Assembly (NCBI GenBank): GCA_965203475.1
Contig: OZ241890.1
Span: forward strand, 1,364,001-1,428,000
DNA: 64,000 bases
DNA from: JABDMD01 sp965203475
GTDB taxonomy: Bacteria > Pseudomonadota > Gammaproteobacteria > UBA4575
Direction of reading: 5' to 3'
Positions 18,326 to 26,559 of this stretch are shown here, in pieces. The translations under genes and the position numbers were made by a program. The notes below the pieces were generated by a model. That model made no database searches. It was given only the letters and a program-made list of their open reading frames with translations, and was not told the DNA's origin. Within the stretch, counting starts at the first letter, position 1, and each line of letters opens with the position of its first letter.

Positions 18326-18706
18326 TTAAATTTGACTGGCAAATTTTGCCGTCATACTTGCTTCTGAGAAGCCTGGCAAAACATCTCTTTGCACATGCTG
18401 CTTAAATCGCTGCACATCAATGCTGTCAGAGATTTTTAACATTTTGAACATGCCTTCCTCAGATAAAATCATCATATCAATCCAAGGATTTTTCGGATTT
18501 TCTGGTGTATCGATTCGATACTTGCGTTTTTGACCATCATCCAAATCACGAGTGGCAACCGTTACATTGGGTTTGCCTGTGCGTTTATTAATCGCAAGAC
18601 TTAAACAACGACAAATATCTGCTGCAACAAACCATGGCTCACCGGTCTCTTCCTTGATGATCCTAATGTCATGCCCACCATAATTAAATAGTGTAATGTT
18701 TCCCAC
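18326..18706 (-). CDS. Orphan BRO-N domain protein (phage antirepressor-like)
   Basis: A 126-residue protein dominated by a BRO-N (Bro/antirepressor N-terminal) domain. Visible elements are TLFNYGGHDIRIIKEETGEPWFVAADIC, the later LSEEGMFKML and a closing VQRFKQHVQRDVLPGF segment. In phages this DNA-binding domain is usually joined to an ANT or KilA-C domain, absent here. The start is a GTG with AAGGAG 9 bases upstream. It is convergent with the aminotransferase gene, near tRNA-Asn, and no other phage gene is nearby. It is probably a prophage remnant or a domesticated regulator. Confidence 0.8.
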   Translation of the reverse strand: MGNITLFNYGGHDIRIIKEETGEPWFVAADICRCLSLAINKRTGKPNVTVATRDLDDGQKRKYRIDTPENPKNPWIDMMILSEEGMFKMLKISDSIDVQRFKQHVQRDVLPGFSEASMTAKFASQI

Positions 18707-19064
18707 TTTTAGTTACTCCTTGTAATTTCCTACACCACACCAGCATCTGCTGTTGAGGCATATACAGGGAATATTTATAGTGCGATCAAAGACCTACGGA
18801 CGATGAACTCCGCTTATTGGTAGTATAAGCCTGACGATCAGAGCGTTAGATTTGCGGCAAATGTCAGATTGAAACTAACATGACAAAATCTACAGATATA
18901 AGGTTGCCTGTAATGCAAACCTAATCCAGTACATTTCAATACTAACGGACCCACTTCACCCCCAAATGGCCTACATGTAATTTTGAATTCGATAATTTGG
19001 TAACGTACTCAGTTATTTATATTGACCCTAAAATTGTGGGTCGTTACCATCTCCGCTCCGTCAT
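18707..19064. other. Non-coding stretch between the BRO-N gene and tRNA-Asn
   Basis: 358 bp with no convincing gene on either strand. It must contain the promoters of the BRO-N gene (minus) and of tRNA-Asn (plus). A short GACCC/GGGTC hairpin (about 19024-19043), nested within a GGTAACG/CGTTACC pair, lies just before the tRNA. I see no second copy of the tRNA-Asn 3' end. Confidence 0.5.
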
Positions 19065-19140
19065 TCCCCGGTAGCTCAGTTGGTAGAGCGGGTGACTGTT
19101 AATCACTAGGTCGGCGGTTCGAGCCCGTCCCGGGGAGCCA
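19065..19140 (+). tRNA. tRNA-Asn (anticodon GTT)
   Basis: A 76-nt cloverleaf with a TCCCCGG/CCGGGGA acceptor stem, GCTC/GAGC D stem, GGTGA/TCACT anticodon stem and loop CTGTTAA (anticodon GTT). The T arm is GGCGG-TTCGAGC-CCGTC, and CCA is encoded. It is flanked on both sides by orphan accessory genes, consistent with tRNA-Asn as an integration hot spot. Confidence 0.97.
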
Positions 19141-19226
19141 AATTTAATCTCTTAATGTAGATTGAGCAAAAACACTAAAACCAATCTTATGGATAAATTC
19201 TCAAATAACATCATTGTATGAAGTTT

Positions 19227-20084
19227 TTAAAAATTGTGTCCATCTTTTTTAAAAATGAAAAAAGTATTTGCAGCCCGAACACTTGAAGAGAAATAGTGAT
19301 GTGGAATGTCCTCTACATAAATCGACCTAAATCCTAAATCATTCAACTCGATTAAAAAATTTATAGGATTTCTATCAAAATTCACTACGTGATCGAACTG
19401 AGGAATATTTGTTGCAGTAGTAGCAATAAAATCTCCGCTATGGACCAAAAGACCTTCAACGATCGTTACTAGTTCATATGGATTGTGAACGTGTTCAAGT
19501 AACTCAATTGCATAAACTCGATCAAACTTTAGCTTAGAGAGCTCTTTTTCATGAATACCACAAATTTTAATATCAGGATGCATGTATTTAAAAAACTCGC
19601 TAGGATTTGTTTCAACTACAATTGTATTCAAGGCACTGTCTTTTAATAGTTCAATCTCCAATCCAGGCCCTGCACCGATTACTAAAATATTATTTAGCGC
19701 TTTCTTTGTAGTATAAACGAGATGCATAATTTTATATCGATGTGTCGATATTATAGGTGACCAGAGCAAGGCTGCTTCATACTCTAGGTCGCTAATTTCA
19801 TGTGAGAAATTTTCGTCTAAATACGGATAATTACCCGAATTCTCAAAGTAAGTTAAATCATTATCATATCTTTTAATAAATGACGAATATAAATTTTCGA
19901 GCTCCTTATAAGTAATTCCATAGTATTTACAAAAACACTCCACGTAATTCAGCATTATTTTTATCAGCTTTGAATCATAGTTTGGTAGAGTTTTTACAGC
20001 ATCATGAAGACGTGAATAAACTGGATGCTTATTAATAAAATTATCTACCGATAATTCACTACTAGTTTGAATATCAACTAACAT
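19227..20084 (-). CDS. Predicted SAM-dependent methyltransferase, orphan
   Basis: A 285-residue protein. Its second half has a class I methyltransferase Rossmann core: motif I NILVIGAGPGLEIELL (about 130-145), an acidic strand end TIVVETNPSE, and the motif around YAIELLEHVHNPYELV. The first 120 residues are helical and match nothing I recognise. It resembles methyltransferases acting on sugars or small molecules rather than DNA methylases. It stands alone, convergent with tRNA-Asn. The substrate is unknown. Confidence 0.65.
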   Translation of the reverse strand: MLVDIQTSSELSVDNFINKHPVYSRLHDAVKTLPNYDSKLIKIMLNYVECFCKYYGITYKELENLYSSFIKRYDNDLTYFENSGNYPYLDENFSHEISDLEYEAALLWSPIISTHRYKIMHLVYTTKKALNNILVIGAGPGLEIELLKDSALNTIVVETNPSEFFKYMHPDIKICGIHEKELSKLKFDRVYAIELLEHVHNPYELVTIVEGLLVHSGDFIATTATNIPQFDHVVNFDRNPINFLIELNDLGFRSIYVEDIPHHYFSSSVRAANTFFIFKKDGHNF

Positions 20085-20321
20085 TATTTTTTATCGAGCA
20101 TTTTAATTTGTAGATATATTTTCTTTTCTGACAATATCAGTAAGGTTATAGTAGTTAGATTATCCTTTACAATAAACTCAATATCCAATTAAGTTTTTAT
20201 TACATAAAAAATAAAGTTAATTGATGACCTTCTTGTGTTGGAGCCCTCTAGATTCTAAGAAAAAGAATATAAAATGTAGACTTAATATTATTCTTAGTGT
20301 TTGAAGCTAAAAATAAAGTCA

Positions 20322-21188
20322 TTACAAAGTGTGTAGATAATCTCTAAAAGACGAACTCATTTGATCATGTCTAAGCGCATATTCTATTGTTGCTTCCAAA
20401 TACCCTATTTTACTTCCACAGTCATATCGTTTTCCTTCAAATTTAAAGGCCAACACTTTTTCAGACTTGGCTTGGGTTGCTAATGCATCTGTGAGTTGAT
20501 ATTCACCACCCGCACCTCTTGCCGTATGCTCTATGATATTAAATATTGAAGGCTCCAAAATATAACGCCCAACAACTGCTACATTTGATGGCGCATCTTT
20601 TGGGTCTGGTTTTTCGACAAAGCTATTTACTTTCCACAAGTCATCTGAAATTTTTTCACCATCGACAACACCATAACTTTTAACTTCTTCTTGTTTGACC
20701 TGTTGTACTCCGACAACTCCACAATTATGCTTCTCATAAATATCCACCATTTGTCTCAGGCAGCCTTGTTTTTCATGATAAATTAGATCATCTGCTAAAA
20801 TTACTGCAAATGGCTCATCCCCTACAATCGGTTTTGCACACAACACGGCATGACCAAGTCCTAAAGGTTCTGATTGTCGCACATAATTACAGTTTACATG
20901 TTTAGGTAAAATATTTTGCACAACATGTAACATTTCTTTCTTGCCTTTCGCTTCTAGTTCTTTCTCCAATTCATATGCTTTATCAAAATGATCTTCTATA
21001 GAACGTTTATTTCTTCCAGTAATAAATATCAGTGTATCAATGCCTGCTTCAACAGCTTCTTCCGCGGCATATTGAATTAAAGGCTTATCCACTACAGGTA
21101 GCATTTCTTTAGGATTTGCTTTCGTAGCAGGAAGAAACCGGGTACCCATCCCTGCAACTGGAAATACAGCTTTGCGAATTTTAGCCAT
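20322..21188 (-). CDS. galU: UTP-glucose-1-phosphate uridylyltransferase
   Basis: GalU makes UDP-glucose from UTP and glucose-1-phosphate. The 288-residue product has FPVAGMGTRFLPATKANPKEML at about 9-30, the nucleotide-binding signature, VDKPLIQY, ILADDLIY, and SFVEKPDPKDAP in the sugar-binding region. UDP-glucose would feed the exopolysaccharide locus further right as well as general envelope synthesis. Confidence 0.97.
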   Translation of the reverse strand: MAKIRKAVFPVAGMGTRFLPATKANPKEMLPVVDKPLIQYAAEEAVEAGIDTLIFITGRNKRSIEDHFDKAYELEKELEAKGKKEMLHVVQNILPKHVNCNYVRQSEPLGLGHAVLCAKPIVGDEPFAVILADDLIYHEKQGCLRQMVDIYEKHNCGVVGVQQVKQEEVKSYGVVDGEKISDDLWKVNSFVEKPDPKDAPSNVAVVGRYILEPSIFNIIEHTARGAGGEYQLTDALATQAKSEKVLAFKFEGKRYDCGSKIGYLEATIEYALRHDQMSSSFRDYLHTL

Positions 21189-21276
21189 TATGTATTGGAA
21201 TTAATGAAAGAATATAAATACTATTTTAATTGCAGCATATCTGTCCAAATGTAATTAAGAAAATTTGAACTAGTGC

Positions 21277-21534
21277 TTAATTTCTCACCGATATGTTTTC
21301 GCGGTTTTTCTCTAACGTTTTTGGCCCAATACCCTTTACATTTATTAGCTCATCTGCACTGAAGAAAGGGCCATTTTGCTCGCGATAATCGATAATGGCT
21401 TGCGCTTTTTTAGGTCCAATTCCTTTTAGATTTTCTGCTAACTGTTCTACATTAGCAGTATTTATATTGACTGGTTCCGAATAAACAGAAACTGAAAATA
21501 GAATTAAAACTGAGAATAAAATTACTCGTAACAT
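21277..21534 (-). CDS. ComEA-like helix-hairpin-helix DNA-binding protein
   Basis: About 85 residues: a signal peptide (LRVILFSVLILFSVSVYSEP), then two helix-hairpin-helix motifs (LKGIGPKKAQAI and VKGIGPKTLEKN). This is the ComEA family, periplasmic DNA receptors in competent bacteria, although small stand-alone members occur widely. I prefer the ATG at 21534; the frame also has a GTG at 21552. Neither has a strong ribosome-binding site. No other competence gene is nearby. Confidence 0.85.
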   Translation of the reverse strand: MLRVILFSVLILFSVSVYSEPVNINTANVEQLAENLKGIGPKKAQAIIDYREQNGPFFSADELINVKGIGPKTLEKNRENISVRN

Positions 21535-21592
21535 ATATCGCACCCAACGCACATTTCAAATTATTATAATTAGAATTATATCAAGCGCGGAA

Positions 21593-22306
21593 TTAAATTT
21601 TATTTAATACCGAACTTGTTGAATTCCAGCTTTCAAGGTATTGATTAATCGCTAAAATCGGATCCTCGGATCGTGTGATAGGTCTACCCACAACCATATA
21701 GTTTGAACCTGATTGCTTGGCTAGTTGAGGAGTTGCGATTCTTTTTTGATCACCTACCGAATCTTGTACCAAGCGAATTCCTGGGGTGACAACAATAATT
21801 TCATTTCCGAACGAATTACGTACTGTTTCTACTTCTTGTGCTGAACATACGATTCCATCCATTTTCCCCTGTATGGCTAAATTTACTAAATGTTCTACCT
21901 GTTGCATTGTAGATACATTGATTCCGATACTTTTTAGTTGTGATTGATCCATAGAAGTTAATACCGTAACTGCAATCAGCTTTGTATTTTTTTTGGCAAC
22001 ATCTCGCGCAAACTGCAACATTTTATTCCCACCTGCTGCATGCAAAGTCATCATCCACACACCTAGATTACAGGCTGATTTAACTGCAGAAGCTACAGTA
22101 TTTGGAATGTCATGTAATTTTAAATCCAGAAAAACTTGATGCTCTAGTTTAAGTAACTGTTCTACTAATGCTGGGCCTTCAGCTATAAATAATTCTAAAC
22201 CCACTTTTACATTACAGCTCATACCTTGAATTTTATTTAAAAATTTTAAAGTAGTTTTAGCATTTGGAAAATCCAGTGCAATAATTAGAGGGGACTCAGA
22301 ACTCAT
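21593..22306 (-). CDS. pyrF: Orotidine 5'-phosphate decarboxylase
   Basis: PyrF converts OMP to UMP, the last step of de novo UMP synthesis. The 237-residue TIM barrel has Asp12 in ALDFPNAK, Lys34, the catalytic D-x-K-x-x-D set in DLKLHDIPNT (Asp61, Lys63, Asp66), and VVGRPIT near the end for phosphate binding. It follows lapB by 10 bp, the usual gammaproteobacterial order. Confidence 0.97.
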   Translation of the reverse strand: MSSESPLIIALDFPNAKTTLKFLNKIQGMSCNVKVGLELFIAEGPALVEQLLKLEHQVFLDLKLHDIPNTVASAVKSACNLGVWMMTLHAAGGNKMLQFARDVAKKNTKLIAVTVLTSMDQSQLKSIGINVSTMQQVEHLVNLAIQGKMDGIVCSAQEVETVRNSFGNEIIVVTPGIRLVQDSVGDQKRIATPQLAKQSGSNYMVVGRPITRSEDPILAINQYLESWNSTSSVLNKI

Positions 22307-22316
22307 TTCGATTTCA

Positions 22317-23474
22317 CTATGTCAATTTTGGCATTATAGGAACTACTGTTCCCCAAGAGTGACAACCTGGGCATTGCCAATACAATAGCTTTCCATGAAA
22401 TCCACATTGTCGACATTGATGTGTATTTCTGTTTTGAATAAACGATTCCAAGCTGATTTGAATTTTGGAAAGACTTGATGTGCTCACATCTTCCTGAGTC
22501 TTTTGTTTACTCTTAAGTAACGCGTTAACTTCCAAGATTGATAACTCGGACTTTTCTTTCAGCCAATTTAATATTAAAGCTCTTTCTTGTTTATCTTCCA
22601 CTAACTCATTTAACAAATTAGTAAATGTCATTCCACTTAATTCAGAACTTTTTGTAGTAGCTAAAAATTGTGCAAATCCTTTTAAATCATGAGAGCGGAC
22701 ATAGGCTTCGCGCAGCTTAGGCAATACTTCTGGCAAATAGGCAGGATTTTGCACATATACTGCCTTTAAATATTTTATTGCGGCTCTAAAACTCCCCTCA
22801 TGCATGGCAAACTCGCCCAACAATAAACTTGCTCTTGCACAATTTTTATCAAAGGCTAGCGCTCTCTTTGCTAGTTTTCTTGCATCCGTTATATTTCCTT
22901 TAGAACCTTTAAAAGCCAGTTCACTCAGTTCGCAGTAGTAATGAGCAGTTATATGATCCATTTTATTACCGCTAACTTTTTCTAATTTTCTAGTCGTTTC
23001 TATGGCTTTTACCCATTCTTTTTCTTTTTCATATAAACCGAGCAGCAATGGATAGGCTTCATCATTTTGTAATCCAATTTCTATTACATCGTTAAATAAT
23101 ACTTCTGCACGATCTAACAATCCTGCCTTTAAATAGTCTTTAGCTAGCTCAAGAAGTGCAGTTGATTTATAAATGGCCTCCAGTGTTGGTCTGGCAATTA
23201 AGTTTTGATGAATACGAATCGCCCGATCGACTTCACCACGACGCCTAAACATGTTGCCTAACACTAGGTGTGTTTCCACAGTTTCGGTATCTACATCCAC
23301 TAACTCAATAAATACTTCAAGCGCCTTATCCGGTTGCTCATTGAGTAAATAATTTAAACCTTTTAAATACTCACCCGGAATTTTTGGCTGAGGCGTTCGT
23401 TTATATAGAATTCTAGCCAGGAGCCAGCCCGCAACTGCTGCCAATAGCAGAAACAACCAATACATTTCGGGCAT
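22317..23474 (-). CDS. lapB: Lipopolysaccharide assembly protein B
   Basis: LapB (YciM) is an inner-membrane-anchored TPR protein which, with FtsH, tunes LpxC levels and so lipopolysaccharide synthesis in E. coli. The 385-residue product has an N-terminal membrane helix (about 4-21), tandem TPR-like helices, and a C-terminal rubredoxin-like zinc knuckle with CRQC and CPGC. Its start overlaps the lapA stop by one base. Confidence 0.93.
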   Translation of the reverse strand: MPEMYWLFLLLAAVAGWLLARILYKRTPQPKIPGEYLKGLNYLLNEQPDKALEVFIELVDVDTETVETHLVLGNMFRRRGEVDRAIRIHQNLIARPTLEAIYKSTALLELAKDYLKAGLLDRAEVLFNDVIEIGLQNDEAYPLLLGLYEKEKEWVKAIETTRKLEKVSGNKMDHITAHYYCELSELAFKGSKGNITDARKLAKRALAFDKNCARASLLLGEFAMHEGSFRAAIKYLKAVYVQNPAYLPEVLPKLREAYVRSHDLKGFAQFLATTKSSELSGMTFTNLLNELVEDKQERALILNWLKEKSELSILEVNALLKSKQKTQEDVSTSSLSKIQISLESFIQNRNTHQCRQCGFHGKLLYWQCPGCHSWGTVVPIMPKLT

Positions 23475-23776
23475 TAGTGAGTACTCTTAATAGGAAGTTG
23501 TCGCAAATTAGCAACTTCTTGTTCAGCAATTGCAACTTTTTTAGCTAATGACTTGGAGCGGGAAATATTTTTAAGTGCAATAGCGAGACTAAATAGTAGA
23601 CCAACAATAGCACCCAATATAAAACTGATTAATAAGGCTAAACCTAGTGGAATTTCAACCGTAACCAATAATAAATTGACCGTTATTGTGTTTAAATTTT
23701 CTAGTGTGAATACAAAAAAAATCAGGACGATTAACAGAAAAGCGAGAAATGCTAAAAAGCGCAACATTTGAAACAA
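23474..23776 (-). CDS. lapA: Lipopolysaccharide assembly protein A (DUF1049)
   Basis: A 100-residue inner-membrane protein with two hydrophobic segments (about 5-25 and 40-67) and a cytoplasmic helical tail (KNISRSKSLAKKVAIAEQEVANLRQ). The Asn-rich link (ENLNTITVNLLL) fits the DUF1049/LapA family. It is coupled to lapB by overlap; LapA and LapB work together in envelope homeostasis. Confidence 0.9.
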   Translation of the reverse strand: MFQMLRFLAFLAFLLIVLIFFVFTLENLNTITVNLLLVTVEIPLGLALLISFILGAIVGLLFSLAIALKNISRSKSLAKKVAIAEQEVANLRQLPIKSTH

Positions 23777-23786
23777 ATCCCTAAAT

Positions 23787-23808
23787 TGTCATGAACCTGG
23801 CCATGACA
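23787..23808. repeat. Short inverted repeat between ihfB and lapA
   Basis: TGTCATG and CATGACA form a 7-bp stem around an 8-base loop in the 39-bp gap. It is not followed by a good T run on the coding strand. A weak attenuator between ihfB and lapAB is possible. Confidence 0.3.
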
Positions 23809-23815
23809 TGAAATT

Positions 23816-24136
23816 TTATTCGCCAGTTAACGACCGGTTTACACGTTCGCGCAGCTCTTTACCTGGCTTAAAATGAGGTACATACTTTCCTGGCAGTGAC
23901 ACAGCATCACCTGTTTTTGGATTCCTGCCTATTCTTGGTGGTCGAAAATGCAAAGAAAAACTTCCAAAGCCTCTTATCTCAATTCGATCACCTTTGGATA
24001 ATGAAGTACTCATTTGTTCTATTAAGCTCTTAATTGATAATTCTATATCTTTATGAGCAAGATGGTTTTGTTTGAGCGATATTTTTTCTATCAGCTCTGA
24101 TTTGGTAATCATGTTTTTATGATCTATTGCTACCAT
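23816..24136 (-). CDS. ihfB: Integration host factor subunit beta
   Basis: The partner of IhfA. The product has the HU/IHF fold: MITKSELIEKI, DRIEIRGFGSFSLHF, and the GRNPKTGDAV arm. The ATG at 24136 gives 106 aa and is preceded by AGAGGAG at good spacing, so I keep it. Most IhfB proteins begin at the equivalent of the internal ATG eight codons later, making this N-terminus slightly longer than usual. It follows rpsA, the conserved order. Confidence 0.96.
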   Translation of the reverse strand: MVAIDHKNMITKSELIEKISLKQNHLAHKDIELSIKSLIEQMSTSLSKGDRIEIRGFGSFSLHFRPPRIGRNPKTGDAVSLPGKYVPHFKPGKELRERVNRSLTGE

Positions 24137-24159
24137 GATGTACTCCTCTTGAGCTTTTA

Positions 24160-25836
24160 TTAATCTTCTTCTTTATCGTCTATGGATTCTTTAAGGATAT
24201 CACCAAGATTCTGAGATGCAGATTTTTTACTGCTATAGTCTTGAACCGCGGCGGCTTCTTCTTGAACTTCTTTTGCTTTAATGGAAAGTGTAATGGTTCT
24301 GGATTTTTTGTCTACGCCTACAAACTTCGCTTCAACCGAATCGCCTTCTTTTAATATGCTACGTACGTCTTCTACACGATCTCGCGTGATTTCAGAGGCC
24401 TTCAGAGTGCCCTCCACGCCTTCCGCCAATAAAATAGTAGCGGCTTTTGCATCCAGTTCACTTACAGTACCTGTCACAATAGTGCCTTTTGGATGATCGG
24501 CGATATAGGCTGAAAATGGATCTTTTTCAAGCTGTTTTACTCCTAGCGAAATACGTTCGCGTTCAGCATCTACGGAAAGCACCATGGCGCTTAATTCATC
24601 ACCTTTCTTATAACTGCGAACGGCTTCTTCGCCTGTCATGTTCCATGATAAGTCTGAAAGATGTACTAAACCATCAATGCCGCCTTCCAGACCAACAAAG
24701 ATTCCAAAATCGGTAATGGATTTGATCGTGCCTGTAACTTCACTGCCTTTATCATGATTAGCAGCAAAATCATCCCATGGATTTTGCTGACATTGTTTCA
24801 TTCCCAGTGAAATTCTGCGGCGCTCTTCATCGATATCGAGAATCATCACTTCAACTTCATCGCCCAGAGATACAATTTTTGCTGGGCTGACATTCTTATT
24901 GGTCCAATCCATTTCAGAAACATGCACCAACCCTTCAATTCCCTCTTCAATTTCAACAAAGCAACCATAGTCCGCAATATTGGTAACTTTGCCAAAGATT
25001 CTCGCCCCTTCTGGGTAACGACGATCAATATCTCTCCATGGATCGTCATCAAGTTGTTTTAGTCCTAATGAAACACGAGTCTTTTCTTTATCAAATTTAA
25101 GCACCCGTACTTTAATTTCATCTCCGATTGAAACAATTTCAGATGGATGTTTGACACGTTTCCATGCCATATCGGTAATATGCAGTAGGCCATCCACGCC
25201 ACCTAAATCTAAAAATGCGCCATAGTCAGTTAAGTTTTTTACAATTCCTTTTACGACTGCGCCTTCTGTAAGCGCACCGATTAATTCTTCTCGTTCTGCG
25301 CTGTATTCAGATTCCACAACCGCACGGCGAGAGACCACCACGTTATTTCGTTTGAGGTCAATTTTGATAACTTTAAATTCGAGTTCTTTCCCTTCAAGAT
25401 ATGACGTATCACGAACCGGTCGTATATCGACTAAGGAGCCAGGCAAAAATGCGCGCAGGTCTCCAAGCTCTACCGTAAATCCACCTTTTACTTTTCCAGT
25501 AATCGTTCCAGTTATGGTTTCACCAGACTCATGTAAACGTTCGAGCTCAACCCAGGCCCGTGCTCGTCTAGCTTTTTCTCTAGATAATTTGGTTTCCCCA
25601 TAACCGTCTTCAAGCGCATCTAACGCAACTTCTACAGTATCTCCAATTTCTACTTCAAGTTGTCCATTATCAACTCTGAATTGTTCAATCGGAATGATGC
25701 CTTCAGATTTAAGACCTGCATTAACAATTACCGCGTCTTTATTGATATCGATAACGGTCCCATTAATAATGGTTCCGGGTTGTGTATTGATATTTGATAC
25801 GCTCTCCTCAAAGAGCTGTGCAAAACTTTCGCCCAT
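24160..25836 (-). CDS. rpsA: 30S ribosomal protein S1
   Basis: S1 unfolds and docks mRNA on the 30S subunit. The 558-residue product has six S1 OB-fold repeats, recognisable from recurring G-x-V-x-x-I-x-D/x-G segments such as NLTDYGAFLDLGGVDGLLH and NIADYGCFVEIEEGIEGLVH. Length equals that of other gammaproteobacterial S1 proteins (about 557). It lies between cmk and ihfB, the conserved order. Confidence 0.98.
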   Translation of the reverse strand: MGESFAQLFEESVSNINTQPGTIINGTVIDINKDAVIVNAGLKSEGIIPIEQFRVDNGQLEVEIGDTVEVALDALEDGYGETKLSREKARRARAWVELERLHESGETITGTITGKVKGGFTVELGDLRAFLPGSLVDIRPVRDTSYLEGKELEFKVIKIDLKRNNVVVSRRAVVESEYSAEREELIGALTEGAVVKGIVKNLTDYGAFLDLGGVDGLLHITDMAWKRVKHPSEIVSIGDEIKVRVLKFDKEKTRVSLGLKQLDDDPWRDIDRRYPEGARIFGKVTNIADYGCFVEIEEGIEGLVHVSEMDWTNKNVSPAKIVSLGDEVEVMILDIDEERRRISLGMKQCQQNPWDDFAANHDKGSEVTGTIKSITDFGIFVGLEGGIDGLVHLSDLSWNMTGEEAVRSYKKGDELSAMVLSVDAERERISLGVKQLEKDPFSAYIADHPKGTIVTGTVSELDAKAATILLAEGVEGTLKASEITRDRVEDVRSILKEGDSVEAKFVGVDKKSRTITLSIKAKEVQEEAAAVQDYSSKKSASQNLGDILKESIDDKEED

Positions 25837-25870
25837 ATTTGTTTTAATTTATTCCTTACTTTTTTCTGTC

Positions 25871-26548
25871 CTATTTGTCTACAATTTCGAGAATGTGCTG
25901 CATAACCTCTTCGATTGACAAATTTGTAGAATCTACAAGTACAGCGTCCTCGGCAGGTCGTAGCGGCGAGTTGGCACGCACTGAATCACGTTCATCACGC
26001 GCCTCTATCTCGTTTAAAAGGCGGTCAAGGCTAGCACTAATGCCTTGTTTCTTCAACTGTTTTTGCCTTCTGAGAGCTCTCTCAGACGGGCTAGCCGTAA
26101 GGTAAAATTTATGCTCCGCATACGGGAAAACGACGGTTCCCATATCACGACCCTCAGCCACTAACCCGGGTGATTTGCAAAACGATTGTTGTACCGACAT
26201 AAGCTGCTGTCTAATTTTGGGCTCGGCCGCTAGTTTGGATGCCTGAGCCGCACAGTCTTCGGTTCTAATACGTTGGGTAACATCCTCTCCATTTAATTGT
26301 ACTTCCACAAAATCATTGCTATCAGAAAGCTTAAAACCCAAGTCCATATGCCGGCATAGTGAAAGTATTTCATCGAGTTGATCGGATGTAAGGTTTTGCT
26401 GTTGACTGAGATAAGCCAGAATTCTGTACAGGGCTCCACTGTCTAAATAGTGGTAGCCTAAATTTCGAGCAAGCGCTATGGCAATCGTGCCTTTTCCTGA
26501 TCCCGCCGGACCATCAATAGTCACGACTGGAATTGACTCATCACTCAT
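25871..26548 (-). CDS. cmk: Cytidylate kinase
   Basis: Cmk phosphorylates CMP and dCMP. The 225-residue product has the P-loop DGPAGSGKGT (about 12-21), YLDSGALYR, the GRDMGTVVFP segment for nucleotide binding, and the LID-type ARDERDSVRANSPLRPA. It lies 11 bp after aroA and just before rpsA. Confidence 0.98.
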   Translation of the reverse strand: MSDESIPVVTIDGPAGSGKGTIAIALARNLGYHYLDSGALYRILAYLSQQQNLTSDQLDEILSLCRHMDLGFKLSDSNDFVEVQLNGEDVTQRIRTEDCAAQASKLAAEPKIRQQLMSVQQSFCKSPGLVAEGRDMGTVVFPYAEHKFYLTASPSERALRRQKQLKKQGISASLDRLLNEIEARDERDSVRANSPLRPAEDAVLVDSTNLSIEEVMQHILEIVDK

Positions 26549-26559
26549 TACTACATGCT

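Noticed and set aside
19065..19140. tRNA-Asn as the attachment site of a bounded island containing the BRO-N or methyltransferase gene
   Set aside because: I could not find a second copy of the tRNA 3' end nearby, so no element boundaries can be drawn.
25871..26105. Plus-strand open frames within cmk, rpsA, aroA and other housekeeping genes
   Set aside because: They are shadows of well-supported minus-strand genes.
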